From NCBI RefSeq assembly GCF_963676665.1, contig NZ_OY781378.1:1208001-1272000 (forward strand): a DNA stretch of 64,000 bases, in the 5' to 3' direction. Shown here in pieces: positions 9,703 through 18,136 of this stretch. Both the position numbers and the translations under genes were made by a program. The number at the start of each line of letters is the position of its first letter. Position 1 is the stretch's first letter. Below the pieces are notes generated by a model, which did not search any database, was not told the DNA's origin, and saw only the letters and a list, made by a program, of their open reading frames with translations. This DNA comes from an uncultured Tolumonas sp. GTDB lineage: Bacteria; Pseudomonadota; Gammaproteobacteria; Enterobacterales; Aeromonadaceae.

Positions 9703-11418
9703 ATGAAAATGACAAAAATTGCAGCCATATTGCCATTATTGATGGTAGGTGCTGTATCTGCTGCAGCTCAGGATCCGTTTTACTCAATCTCAGAGGTTGT
9801 TTCTGCCGCAAACATAGGAAGTGCTAACTATGGCCCATGGGCATTAAGCATTTCTGGTGATGGAGCTGAAATTGCTAGCGTAGCGGTGAAAAGCGATTGG
9901 TATCATTATTTTCATATGTCGCCAAGTGGAATGGATCTGGCGCATCGTTTTCATTATGAAAATGGTTGTACTGCTCTTCTATCTAGCACTACTTGTAAAA
10001 ATTATTTGGAAACATCTAATTGGACTGCGACTTGGTTCTCTGACCTAAGCTCAAATGTCGATCAGACTTTTAATGTAACTTCATCGACTGTCACTGCTGA
10101 ATCTGCAGGGATTATAACTAAGTATGGCTCCGATACCTCAGCTATCACATCAGTAGGTTATATGAGTCTTGCTTCACACAATCGTGAGGCTGTCGCTACG
10201 TTACCATCTGCAACAGCTTATCTGAATACAGTGAATGGTACTGGTTATGCTTTCGCTTCAGCTTATGACATTGTACCGGCTGGTTCGAATTATCTGGTAG
10301 TTGGTACTGCTGGAGCACAAAAAGCTACAGCATATAATAATTGCTATAACGGCAATTCAGAAATTCAAACTTATAGCCCTTATTGCCCTGGTTATGAAAC
10401 TCAAGCTGCATTTTGGTTGGTGAATGCGTCAGGAACGCCAAGTTCCTCATTGCTGGCAACGTCACATAACACATCTACGTCAACAAACTATCCTTACACA
10501 GCTAGTGCTATGGGTGTTGCGAAAGTTGGTTCTGAATATATCGCAGTTGGGTATTCAGCAACAGTTGGTTATGGCATCGGATCAACAAGCAGCTTACCAA
10601 AAAATGTGGCTGCATTCTGGAAATTAGGCGACGGTTCATTAAGCACAACACCAACAACTTCTTTAGTATTTGCAAACGATAGTGATAATCCTGGAACTAA
10701 TAGTGATTACACAATCGATAATAGCTGGGCGGTTGGTGTTAATTCTAATGGTTACATAGTTGGTAACCGATCATATCGCGCCAAAGAGAGCCGAAATTAT
10801 CCAACGAAGATGTTTATCGCTAAATATTCATCCTCTTCAGATGCTATTTCTAGTACCACAACCCCAATCACCACTTCTAGCGTTAACTCAGAAGCTGCAG
10901 CTGTAAATAATGCTGACCAAGTTGTTGGCTGGACAGATGAACGTGGTGTCACCAGTCAGCCTGTATTTGGCTCAGTTTCTCGCTTACAAGAAGCGTTTAT
11001 TTACAATATTAATACGGGTAATCGTTACGCACTTAACGATCTAATTTGTAGCTTGGATAGTGCGGGTGCTAAATCATGTGTGCAGAACGGTAAGTATTAC
11101 TACATTGAGTATGCAAATGGTATTACTGATGATGGGACAATAGTTGCTTCTGCTCGTCGTTTTGATAGTTATACTGATTGGTCGACGTTGAGCAATGGAA
11201 CAAATGTTGTAGTAAAACTATCTGTATCTTCATCTACTGCATTTGATAGTAACCACGATATTCCAGCCGGTTATGTAGTTGCCAATCAGCTACCGGTATT
11301 TGATTACGGTGCTAGTGATAGCAGTGGCGGTGGTAGCTTCGGCATCTTTGGTTTACTGGCTATGGCTGGTGCGGCAGCTGTAGGTCAGTATCGCCGTTTT
11401 GTAAAGAAAGGTTCATAA
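9703..11418 (+). CDS. Secreted DUF3466-like protein with GlyGly-CTERM-like tail
   Basis: 571 aa, starting just after the uup stop. A cleavable signal peptide is visible (ILPLLMVGAVSAAAQ, cut near residue 23). The body is rich in Ser, Thr, Asn and Tyr with recurring short units such as SxGxIVGxxS and AVNNADQVVGW, consistent with a DUF3466 beta-repeat protein found after uup in Vibrio/Shewanella-type genomes. The C-terminus has SSGGGSFG, a hydrophobic stretch and RRFVKK, the three-part form of the GlyGly-CTERM signal processed by rhombosortase. This suggests handling through type II secretion and surface release. Molecular function is unknown. Confidence 0.75.
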   Translation: MKMTKIAAILPLLMVGAVSAAAQDPFYSISEVVSAANIGSANYGPWALSISGDGAEIASVAVKSDWYHYFHMSPSGMDLAHRFHYENGCTALLSSTTCKNYLETSNWTATWFSDLSSNVDQTFNVTSSTVTAESAGIITKYGSDTSAITSVGYMSLASHNREAVATLPSATAYLNTVNGTGYAFASAYDIVPAGSNYLVVGTAGAQKATAYNNCYNGNSEIQTYSPYCPGYETQAAFWLVNASGTPSSSLLATSHNTSTSTNYPYTASAMGVAKVGSEYIAVGYSATVGYGIGSTSSLPKNVAAFWKLGDGSLSTTPTTSLVFANDSDNPGTNSDYTIDNSWAVGVNSNGYIVGNRSYRAKESRNYPTKMFIAKYSSSSDAISSTTTPITTSSVNSEAAAVNNADQVVGWTDERGVTSQPVFGSVSRLQEAFIYNINTGNRYALNDLICSLDSAGAKSCVQNGKYYYIEYANGITDDGTIVASARRFDSYTDWSTLSNGTNVVVKLSVSSSTAFDSNHDIPAGYVVANQLPVFDYGASDSSGGGSFGIFGLLAMAGAAAVGQYRRFVKKGS

Positions 11419-11506
11419 GGTTGTCATGGTGACATGATTAAAATGGAGTTCAGCACGAAAAATAGGTGAACTCTTATTGATCTTTATCCTCAGATCCGAT
11501 ATCAAT

Positions 11507-11542
11507 AAAGACGACAGAGCATCAGTACTGTCGTCTTTTTTC
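11507..11542 (+). terminator. Terminator of the DUF3466 gene
   Basis: Ten-base stem AAGACGACAG / CTGTCGTCTT with a ten-base loop and six T. It sits 26 bases before rmf, so rmf probably needs a promoter inside or just upstream of the hairpin, or relies on readthrough. Confidence 0.85.
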
Positions 11543-11567
11543 ATTGTGGAAAAGAGGAACATTTAGT

Positions 11568-11744
11568 ATGAAGAGACAGAAAAGAGATCGTTTAGAAAGA
11601 GCGCGTACCAAAGGTTATCAAGCCGGTTTAGCCGGGCGTTCTAAAGAGGTCTGTCCTTATCAATGTATAGATGCACGAGGTTACTGGTTAGGTGGTTGGC
11701 GTGATGCGTTCGATGAGCGGTCACAGGGATACATGGTTAACTAA
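11568..11744 (+). CDS. rmf: Ribosome modulation factor RMF
   Basis: 58 aa from the ATG at 11568 (Shine-Dalgarno AAGAGG 11 bases upstream); an in-frame upstream extension is not needed. The sequence begins MKRQKRDRLERARTKGYQAG and has CPYQ and WLGGWR motifs, nearly the same as E. coli RMF. RMF joins 70S ribosomes into inactive 100S dimers in stationary phase. It lies between uup and fabA as in enterobacteria, but pqiABC is absent and a DUF3466 gene takes that place. Confidence 0.97.
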   Translation: MKRQKRDRLERARTKGYQAGLAGRSKEVCPYQCIDARGYWLGGWRDAFDERSQGYMVN

Positions 11745-11757
11745 CTCGAATTCATAT

Positions 11758-11790
11758 AAAAAGGCTCACTTAGGAAGTGAGCCTTTTTAG
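11758..11790 (+). terminator. Bidirectional terminator between rmf and fabA
   Basis: Stem AAGGCTCACTT / AAGTGAGCCTT with T-rich right flank and A-rich left flank, so it can end rmf rightward and fabA leftward. Confidence 0.85.
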
Positions 11791-11808
11791 TTTTTGCGTT
11801 CTAAATAA

Positions 11809-12366
11809 TTAGAACGCAGAAGTATCTTGGAATAGACCTACTTTCAGGTCGGTCGCTGAATAGATTGGACGGCCATCAACTTCAACCACACCATCAGCAA
11901 TACCCATGATCAATTTACGCATGATGACGCGTTTCATCTGAATTTTATAAGTGACTTTCTTCGCAGTCGGCAGGATCTGACCAGTGAATTTCACTTCGCC
12001 AACACCCAATGCACGTCCTTTACCTGGGCCGCCTTTCCAGCCAAGGAAGAAACCAACCAACTGCCACATGGCATCCAGACCTAAACAGCCAGGCATAACT
12101 GGGTCACCAGGGAAATGGCAATCGAAGAACCATAAATTAGATGCGATATCCAGTTCAGCAATGATTTCGCCTTTTTCGAATGCACCGTCAGTGTCAGTGA
12201 TTTTGACAATGCGATCCATCATCAGCATGTTAGGTGCTGGTAATTGGCTGTTGCCCTCACCAAATAGTTCACCACGGCTACACGCCAGCAGGTCTTCTTT
12301 AGTGAAACTGGTACGACCCTGATCGCACAGGGATACTTTAGGAGTATTGGTCATTTCTGCTGACAC
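11809..12366 (-). CDS. fabA: 3-hydroxyacyl-ACP dehydratase/isomerase FabA
   Basis: About 185 aa from the GTG at 12366; E. coli FabA has 172. It dehydrates 3-hydroxydecanoyl-ACP and isomerises the product to the cis-3 form, starting unsaturated fatty acid synthesis. Seen: [11 protein letters not shown], the catalytic His in [11 protein letters not shown], the catalytic Asp in LGLDAMWQL, and the invariant end GLFQDTSAF. Start is uncertain: AAGGA lies ten bases before the GTG; a TTG at 12375 is too close to it, and an ATG at 12354 lacks a Shine-Dalgarno. The N-terminus is 9-13 residues longer than in E. coli. Confidence 0.95.
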   Translation of the reverse strand: MSAEMTNTPKVSLCDQGRTSFTKEDLLACSRGELFGEGNSQLPAPNMLMMDRIVKITDTDGAFEKGEIIAELDIASNLWFFDCHFPGDPVMPGCLGLDAMWQLVGFFLGWKGGPGKGRALGVGEVKFTGQILPTAKKVTYKIQMKRVIMRKLIMGIADGVVEVDGRPIYSATDLKVGLFQDTSAF

Positions 12367-12423
12367 GCTTATCAAATCCTTATAGTCAATTTTGAACTGG
12401 AGAATCTACCCAACATACGGCGA

Positions 12424-14415
12424 CTAAGCAAGTCCAACCAGTACCCGCAACCTGCGGAAAAGTGTGCTTAATAGCCCATTTCTGCCTGATGGGCCGTTTA
12501 AGTCATCTAATCGCTGTCTGATCCGGCCAAACAGGGTTCTTTCATCATCACTCGACCCGGCAGGGCAGCCCATCAATAATTCGACGGCTTCTTCAACATG
12601 ACCGACCGGATAAATGTGAAATTGGCCATTTTTAACCGCCTCAACTACTTCATCAGATAAAATCAGTTGCAGATAATTTGACTCTGGGATGACGACACCT
12701 TGTTTTCCGTTCAGCCCCTGAATCGAACAAACGCGGAAGAAACCTTCGATTTTTTCATTTAGTCCACCGACCGGCTGTACATTACCAAATTGGTCTACGG
12801 CACCGGTTACGGCTAGATGTTGGTAGATCGGTTGTTGTGCCAAAGCAGAGAGCAGGGCACAAAGACCGGTAAGTGCAGCACTGTCGCCATCTATTTCACT
12901 GTACGATTGTTCGAACACCAGATTGGCTGACAAAGGCGAGGGGTTTTCAGCACCAAATAACGTAGAGAGATAACCATGGATGATCATCATGGCTTTTGCA
13001 TGAATATGACCTGCTAACTCAGCTTTACGTTCAATGTCGGAAACATCACCGTCGCCCATATGAACAGTAGCAGTTAATCGCACCGGCTCGCCAAAGTCAT
13101 AAGGGTGGCCCATGATCTGAATGACTGAAAGCCCGTTAATCTGACCAACGACTTCACCTTCGGTTTGTAACAGGATCTGCTGGTCCACGATGCCTTGGTC
13201 AGATTGTTCGACGATGTAGTTCAGTCGATATTCCTGCTCAGACAACGCCGCTTTAATATGTAGCGAAGAGATCAGCTCTGCACCTTGTTCGGAGGCAATA
13301 CTGTGTGCCAGTTGCATCAATGCGACCAGCTGCGTTTCGGCAAAAGAGAGAATGCGTTGGTGTTCACATAAACGACAGGAAAAACGCATCAGCTCTTTGA
13401 TTGCCGATGAGTCGAAATCCAGTAATTCCCAATGATGACGAATATGGCACAACAACCCGGTAAATTGGGCTACAGAATCTTCGTCATACGGGAATTCGGT
13501 GATGAGATCGGTTCGCAGAAAAATCTTCTCTGAAAACTCATTATCCAACAGATTGAATTCTGCAATAGAGATACGATCACCGACCAGAATCAGTTTGATA
13601 TCTAATGGCGTAGCTTCTGGCTGGAAAAACGGTGTTTGTGGCGGCGTATCTTCCGGCGCAGACCAATCGAGATAACCAGTAGCCAGTGCATTATGCAGTT
13701 TGAACCACAATTGTGGTTTCATCAGCAATTCATCCACTGGGATGATCAAATAACCGCCATTGGCTTCACGTAATAAACCGGCTTCCAGTAAATGGTGGTT
13801 ACTGTAAACGCTACCTTGTTCTGTCACATAATTAATAGAACCAAACAGGGAACGCCAGGTTAAATCTCGGGCGTAAATGACCGGTGGCTGCGGTTGCAGT
13901 TGGTGGATCATCAGATTCATCAAGACCGGATGTGTAAACACACCATCTTGTGCCACATGCGCGGACAGTTCCGTCAGGTATTCAGCCAGTTTTTCGTCAT
14001 TATCCTGTTTCCGCAGGATCTTGTTAACCAGCTCTTCTGCGTCTAGTTTCAGTCGCAGTAATTTGAACAGGTCATCTAATAAATCGCAAAACTCTGGGCC
14101 GGTACCTGCTTTCAATTTCAGCCATATTGGGCGGAAAGGGTTTTTCAGATTTTCGGTATAGCAAAGATCAAAACTACGATTAAATGGTTTTGGGCAGTCA
14201 TCAATCAGATCCATGATGACACGTTCGTAGTTGACGCCAGGGAAACCACTTAACAGTAAAGCCGGACAGCTTTGGCTGGCAGTATTGAGGCGCAAAATAG
14301 CTGATGCCGCACGTTCTTGCGTTTCAGCGAAACTAATCGGTTGAACAGAGGATAATTTCTCGCACGACAAATCTGAAAAGTCGGGAAGGAGGGCTTCTGC
14401 AGCTAGTTCTGTCAC
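12424..14415 (-). CDS. Lon-like protease (YcbZ/LonH family)
   Basis: 663 aa, GTG start, AAGGA upstream. An AAA-like N-terminal part has a degenerate P-loop (LLLSGFPGVNYERV near 53-66, no GKT), followed by a C-terminal Lon serine-lysine protease domain. The catalytic dyad is visible: Ser512 in IDGDSAALTG and Lys555 in GLNEKIEG. E. coli ycbZ sits beside fabA in the same orientation, which supports the assignment. In E. coli matP is divergent from ycbZ; here that position holds a small-RNA candidate and a DTW gene. Confidence 0.9.
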   Translation of the reverse strand: MTELAAEALLPDFSDLSCEKLSSVQPISFAETQERAASAILRLNTASQSCPALLLSGFPGVNYERVIMDLIDDCPKPFNRSFDLCYTENLKNPFRPIWLKLKAGTGPEFCDLLDDLFKLLRLKLDAEELVNKILRKQDNDEKLAEYLTELSAHVAQDGVFTHPVLMNLMIHQLQPQPPVIYARDLTWRSLFGSINYVTEQGSVYSNHHLLEAGLLREANGGYLIIPVDELLMKPQLWFKLHNALATGYLDWSAPEDTPPQTPFFQPEATPLDIKLILVGDRISIAEFNLLDNEFSEKIFLRTDLITEFPYDEDSVAQFTGLLCHIRHHWELLDFDSSAIKELMRFSCRLCEHQRILSFAETQLVALMQLAHSIASEQGAELISSLHIKAALSEQEYRLNYIVEQSDQGIVDQQILLQTEGEVVGQINGLSVIQIMGHPYDFGEPVRLTATVHMGDGDVSDIERKAELAGHIHAKAMMIIHGYLSTLFGAENPSPLSANLVFEQSYSEIDGDSAALTGLCALLSALAQQPIYQHLAVTGAVDQFGNVQPVGGLNEKIEGFFRVCSIQGLNGKQGVVIPESNYLQLILSDEVVEAVKNGQFHIYPVGHVEEAVELLMGCPAGSSDDERTLFGRIRQRLDDLNGPSGRNGLLSTLFRRLRVLVGLA

Positions 14416-14447
14416 TTAAATTTAATTCCTTTGCTATAGACTAGATG

Positions 14448-14453
14448 ATTATA
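14448..14453 (-). promoter_or_regulatory. Probable -10 box for the lonB-like gene
   Basis: TATAAT read leftward, 32 bases before the GTG start. The -35 position (ATAGGT) is poor. Confidence 0.4.
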
Positions 14454-14631
14454 CCTGACAGAATCCGTAAACCTATCTCTTCTCGTTATCTATCAAAAAA
14501 CGAATTTCGTAATTTGATTACATAAATGAAATTAAAAAAAGATTAAATCACGCCAATAAATGATCTAAAACAATAAAAAACAGATATCTGCTGCTTTGCT
14601 GACCAAAAAATTTTGTTATTACGTAAAAAAA

Positions 14632-14660
14632 TTACAAATTGTGCTGGACATTTGTACGAT
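14632..14660 (+). promoter_or_regulatory. Candidate promoter of the small-RNA region
   Basis: TTACAA (14632-14637), 17-base spacer, TACGAT (14655-14660). Both boxes are only partial matches to sigma-70. The flanking 14480-14640 stretch is very A+T rich, as in regulated promoters. Transcription would start near 14667. Confidence 0.4.
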
Positions 14661-14667
14661 TAGGATC

Positions 14668-14850
14668 AAGAATTAACACATTGACTCAGCTTCTGCTTTG
14701 TCTTCATTGTTTCCTTTGTTGTTGTGTGTTGTTGCCCATCAAGTGGTTGCCGGTGATTCACCCCCACTAAACCAGTTGAAAGGGCATTTCTTTTTACTGA
14801 TTATTGTCAGTGCCTCGTTTTTTGGGGTAACCGAAAGGTTACCCCTTTTA
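14668..14850 (+). ncRNA. Candidate Hfq-type small RNA, GcvB-like
   Basis: No convincing reading frame, but clear RNA layout over ~180 bases: a G/U-only run (TTTGTTGTTGTGTGTTGTTG, 14715-14734) resembling the GcvB R1 seed; a small hairpin GGTG-ATT-CACC (14752-14762); a second hairpin ACTGA-TTATTG-TCAGT (14796-14811); and a strong terminator GGGGTAACC-GAAA-GGTTACCCC with T-rich tail (14824-14850). In E. coli GcvB the R1 run is likewise followed by a hairpin with GATTCA in its loop; here GATTCA also spans the hairpin loop. GcvB normally lies beside gcvA, which is not here, so the identity is inferred. A frame open from 14698 into the DTW gene is probably accidental. Confidence 0.5.
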
Positions 14851-14865
14851 TTTTGGTTTTTTTCT

Positions 14866-15588
14866 ATGAATGCATTCCAACGATTGAGACAACAACGACT
14901 GGCGAAAGCAACAAAGCCGTTTAATGCCCGTGGCGGATCGATTGCCCGCTGTGAAGGCTGCGGTTTACCGGTTGTGCAGTGTGCTTGTGCATTAAAACCA
15001 GAAGGTATGCCGCAAGCAGCGTTCTGTTTACTGATGTACGACACCGAGCCAATGAAGCCTTCCAACACAGGTCGATTGATTGCCGACATTTTTCCGCATG
15101 ATACTTACGCTTTTATGTGGTCGCGCACAGAGGTTGATGAAGGCTTACTGGCTTTATTGGCTGATCCGACTTATTCACCGGTTGTGGTGTTTCCGGAAAG
15201 CTATGTGCAAGAAGGCGAGCGCGTCGTGATCAGCACCGTAGAGACATTACCAAACCGGCCACTCTATATTTTGCTCGATGGCACATGGAGTGAAGCGCGT
15301 AAGATGTTTCGAAAAAGCCCGTATCTCGAGCAATTTCCAGTCGTATCCGTGCAGCCACAAACCTTGTCAGCTTATCGTTTGCGCGTGGCATCTAACGAAA
15401 ATCAACTTTGTACCGCTGAGGTTGCTTGTTGTTTATTACAACAACAAGGTGATATTGCCGCATCAACCATGCTGTATGACTGGTTTTCGCTGTTCCGCCA
15501 ACGTTATTTAACGATCAAACCGCACCATCAACGTTTTCTGACCGATAACCTCTCTGCTGATGATGACCTGCGTAGTACGATCAGTTAA
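14866..15588 (+). CDS. DTW-domain tRNA aminocarboxypropyltransferase
   Basis: 240 aa from the ATG at 14866. DTW proteins (TapT/TuaA family) add an aminocarboxypropyl group to uridine in tRNA (acp3U47). Seen: zinc-type CEGCGLPVVQCAC cluster at the N-terminus, and LLDGTWSEARKM, the segment carrying the family's D-x-T-W signature. The frame stays open upstream to 14698, but that stretch reads through the terminator hairpin of the candidate small RNA and does not resemble the family. No Shine-Dalgarno is visible before 14866. It may be expressed by readthrough of the upstream RNA. Overlaps the convergent LysR gene by 8 bases. Confidence 0.83.
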   Translation: MNAFQRLRQQRLAKATKPFNARGGSIARCEGCGLPVVQCACALKPEGMPQAAFCLLMYDTEPMKPSNTGRLIADIFPHDTYAFMWSRTEVDEGLLALLADPTYSPVVVFPESYVQEGERVVISTVETLPNRPLYILLDGTWSEARKMFRKSPYLEQFPVVSVQPQTLSAYRLRVASNENQLCTAEVACCLLQQQGDIAASTMLYDWFSLFRQRYLTIKPHHQRFLTDNLSADDDLRSTIS

Positions 15589-16534
15589 CCAGAGTTGTAA
15601 ATTGCTGAACGATGTAATCCCGCACATATTGATGCGCTGGATCATGATCATGCAGCCGATGCCAGACCAGATTGAGCGGTACGTTTACATCCTGATCGGC
15701 GAATGGCACTACGTTGAATTCATCAAAGAGTGAATATTGGCTGATCATGAGTCTTGGCAAAATCACCAATACCGGGCACATTGCGATGATTGCCGGAATC
15801 GCGGTGATCCCTGATGTTGTTGCCATGATTTTGCGCTTTAGGCCATGCGCCTGAAAGTAATTTTCAATAATACTGCTCGTGTTATGTGCATAGCTGGTGG
15901 TGAGTTGCGGCACGGCCGCCAATTCTTCCAGTGTTGGATTATCCGGTAACGTGAGTAATTTAGGGTTATATACATACACAAAATGACTACGAGTCAGTAG
16001 TTGCTGTTGATATCCCTCAGACAGGTCAATTTGTGCGCCAGTAATTGCCAGATCAAGACCACCGTTATCTAATTCATCACTGAGTTGAAAAATAGGGACG
16101 GCTTTGACATGAATGTGGATCCCTGGAGCATTAGCGCCTAAATATTGTAATAAGTCGGGCAATAACAAGCGTTCTAAATGCTCTGGCATTCCTAAGCGTA
16201 ATGAGGCTTTGATGGTCATCGGGTCAAATAATTGCGGGCTAAGTTCCGCCTGTAATTGATCCAGCCATTGCGCAACAAAAGGCGCTAATTGGCTTGCGCG
16301 TGCGGTCGGTTGCATTTTGGCGCCACGTTTTACAAATAAGGGGTCATCCAACATGTCGCGTAAACGGTTCAAGGCATGACTCAATGCTGACTGACTCAAA
16401 CCCACTCGCTGCGCTGCGCGAGTTACATTACCTTGTTCGGCATACAACGCTTCCAAAACCACCAACAGGTTAAGATCCCAGTGACGGAATTGCTGGAAAA
16501 AGCTCGCCGATCTTGCATTATTCATTTCATTCAT
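15581..16534 (-). CDS. LysR-family transcriptional regulator
   Basis: 317 aa. An N-terminal winged helix (residues ~15-75: DLNLLVVLEALYAEQGNVTRAAQRVGLSQ then SALSHALNRLR) and a LysR substrate-binding domain behind it. The DNA-binding part resembles the NodD/LeuO/PcaQ-like subgroup, not GcvA. It is divergent from the DHA2 transporter at 16609 and probably controls it. No Shine-Dalgarno precedes the start; a perfect TATAAT lies seven bases before the ATG, so a leaderless mRNA is possible. Confidence 0.88.
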   Translation of the reverse strand: MNEMNNARSASFFQQFRHWDLNLLVVLEALYAEQGNVTRAAQRVGLSQSALSHALNRLRDMLDDPLFVKRGAKMQPTARASQLAPFVAQWLDQLQAELSPQLFDPMTIKASLRLGMPEHLERLLLPDLLQYLGANAPGIHIHVKAVPIFQLSDELDNGGLDLAITGAQIDLSEGYQQQLLTRSHFVYVYNPKLLTLPDNPTLEELAAVPQLTTSYAHNTSSIIENYFQAHGLKRKIMATTSGITAIPAIIAMCPVLVILPRLMISQYSLFDEFNVVPFADQDVNVPLNLVWHRLHDHDPAHQYVRDYIVQQFTTLVN

Positions 16535-16574
16535 AATGACTATTATATATGCTCATTTGATTCATAATATGACT
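16530..16574. promoter_or_regulatory. Direct repeats in the LysR/MFS divergent region
   Basis: TTCATAATGACT (16530-16541) and TTCATAATATGACT (16561-16574) are near-identical direct repeats 31 bases (about three helical turns) apart, with a leftward TATAAT between them. Candidate binding sites for the LysR protein; inferred. Confidence 0.4.
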
Positions 16575-16585
16575 TTCTTACAATA

Positions 16586-16605
16586 TATACCTCTTGCGAG
16601 GTATA
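16586..16605 (+). promoter_or_regulatory. Inverted repeat covering the transporter ribosome-binding site
   Basis: TATACCTC-TTGC-GAGGTATA, a perfect eight-base stem with four-base loop. Its right arm contains GAGGT, the Shine-Dalgarno of the ATG at 16609. As RNA it would hide the ribosome site; as DNA it could be an operator. Confidence 0.55.
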
Positions 16606-16608
16606 CCC

Positions 16609-18084
16609 ATGTTGTACGCAGCTCCATTTAATCCGCCGATTATCCGGCAACTTCTCCGTATCAATATTGGCCTGATGGTTTGTATTGAATTTATTATGAA
16701 TGCCATGTTGTCATTTTCATCCTCATACCTGTGTGGTGGTTTAGGGATGACATTGCATACCTACAGTTTGACGACCGCTGTCTATGCAGGAACGGCGATC
16801 TTAATGATCGCGCAGCATCATTGGCTGGTTTCTCAGCTTGGTTACCGTCGGTTTATTCGTTACGCACTTGTTTTCTTTACCGTTGGTTCATTGATTTGCG
16901 CTAATGCAGATGCCGCGCCGTTGTTTATTTTCGGACGAGTTATTCAGGCGATTGGTGGCTCTGCCTTTTTTACCGCGGCGCGCGTACACGTTAATTTTTT
17001 TGCACCAACACCTGCCGGACGCGGGCTGGCGATACGTTACATGGCATATTGCTTAGTGGGCGGAAGTGCGATGGCTGCATTTTTGGCGGCGTTGATTTTG
17101 GAGCATTACAGCTGGCGTGCGTTGTTCTTGATTCAACTGCCACAAATAGCCGCTGTCTGGTGGTTAACTGGGAAGACTACCAGTAATGTGCGCAAGCTTC
17201 GGCCATCCGGGAAATTACACCCAACGAATATGTTCTGTTTGGTGGCTGGGGTGTTTGTATTGCAGTACATCGTTGAAAATGCGCCGTATGATTATTTTAG
17301 CGATGAGTCGTTATTTTGTGGATTATTGCTGCTGGCGATCACAGGGCTTGGCTTGTTTGTTTGGTTTGAACACCAACGTCACCATTCACTGCTTTCTTTC
17401 CGTCATTTCTTCTCCAGCCGTTATTTAGCCGGATTGATGATTTATGCGCTTTGTTATCTGGTTATCGCTTCCACCAATTATCTGATCCCGATTTTTCTGC
17501 AAAAAGGGCTTTCGTTCCCGGTGCTTAACTGTGGTGCTTTACTGACCACCACATCACTCTGTTCGCTGATATTTGCCTGGCTGCATCTTAAGGTTTCCGC
17601 CAAGCATTCAAATCAGAAACACTATCTTTTATTTGCCTTCGCCTGCCTGAGTGTTTTTGGTCTGCTCAGTAGTCATTTAAGTTCTGGTATTCGCCTTTGG
17701 GATATGGCAATTCCACTGATTTTTCTCTCTGGTTTTGCTGCGATAGGGCAAGGCACTGCCGCCTTTAATACCTTCAGGGAAACAGATAGCCGGCTATTTT
17801 CGCAAGCTTATCAGACTAAAAATATGCTGCGGGAATTAATGAATTCAACCGCGGTTTCACTGACGAATGTGTTTTTGCAAACCAGAGAAGCCGAACACTA
17901 CACGCGGCTTGCTGAGAATGTGAATGAACAAACTATTGCGCACTATAGTGTTTCAATGTCACAGCTATATAACTTGGCGACGCAGCAGTCCGTGGTGATG
18001 TCGTGTCTCGATGCATTTTGGGGTATTGGTGTTGCGGGCGGTTTGTTTTTTATCTTTAGCTGGTGGCAGAAAAAGATCGTCTGA
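16609..18084 (+). CDS. DHA2-type MFS multidrug transporter
   Basis: 491 aa from the ATG at 16609, chosen because GAGGT lies seven bases upstream; a TTG at 16594 is in frame but inside the hairpin. About fourteen hydrophobic segments; FGRVIQAIGGSAFFTAAR near residue 110 is the MFS motif C region of the EmrB/QacA type. C-terminal region before the last helix is longer and polar (NVFLQTREAEHYTRLAENVNE). It lies divergent from a LysR regulator, a common efflux arrangement. Substrate unknown; no EmrA-like partner is nearby. Confidence 0.8.
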   Translation: MLYAAPFNPPIIRQLLRINIGLMVCIEFIMNAMLSFSSSYLCGGLGMTLHTYSLTTAVYAGTAILMIAQHHWLVSQLGYRRFIRYALVFFTVGSLICANADAAPLFIFGRVIQAIGGSAFFTAARVHVNFFAPTPAGRGLAIRYMAYCLVGGSAMAAFLAALILEHYSWRALFLIQLPQIAAVWWLTGKTTSNVRKLRPSGKLHPTNMFCLVAGVFVLQYIVENAPYDYFSDESLFCGLLLLAITGLGLFVWFEHQRHHSLLSFRHFFSSRYLAGLMIYALCYLVIASTNYLIPIFLQKGLSFPVLNCGALLTTTSLCSLIFAWLHLKVSAKHSNQKHYLLFAFACLSVFGLLSSHLSSGIRLWDMAIPLIFLSGFAAIGQGTAAFNTFRETDSRLFSQAYQTKNMLRELMNSTAVSLTNVFLQTREAEHYTRLAENVNEQTIAHYSVSMSQLYNLATQQSVVMSCLDAFWGIGVAGGLFFIFSWWQKKIV

Positions 18085-18096
18085 ATTCGGTGTTAT

Positions 18097-18136
18097 GGAA
18101 AAACATCAGGGTTTAGGCGCGATAAACCCTGATGTT
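18097..18136 (-). terminator. Long perfect hairpin, probable leftward terminator
   Basis: Fourteen-base perfect stem AACATCAGGGTTTA / TAAACCCTGATGTT (18102-18115 and 18123-18136), seven-base loop. The T-tract lies on the leftward side, so it would end transcripts of the small gene at 18299. It also lies 18 bases after the MFS stop. The 18137-18298 interval shows no credible frame. Confidence 0.65.

Noticed and set aside
14698-14865. Upstream extension of the DTW protein frame (hydrophobic 56 residues)
   Set aside because: It reads through a G/U-rich run and a terminator hairpin and is unlike any DTW protein N-terminus; better explained as non-coding RNA.
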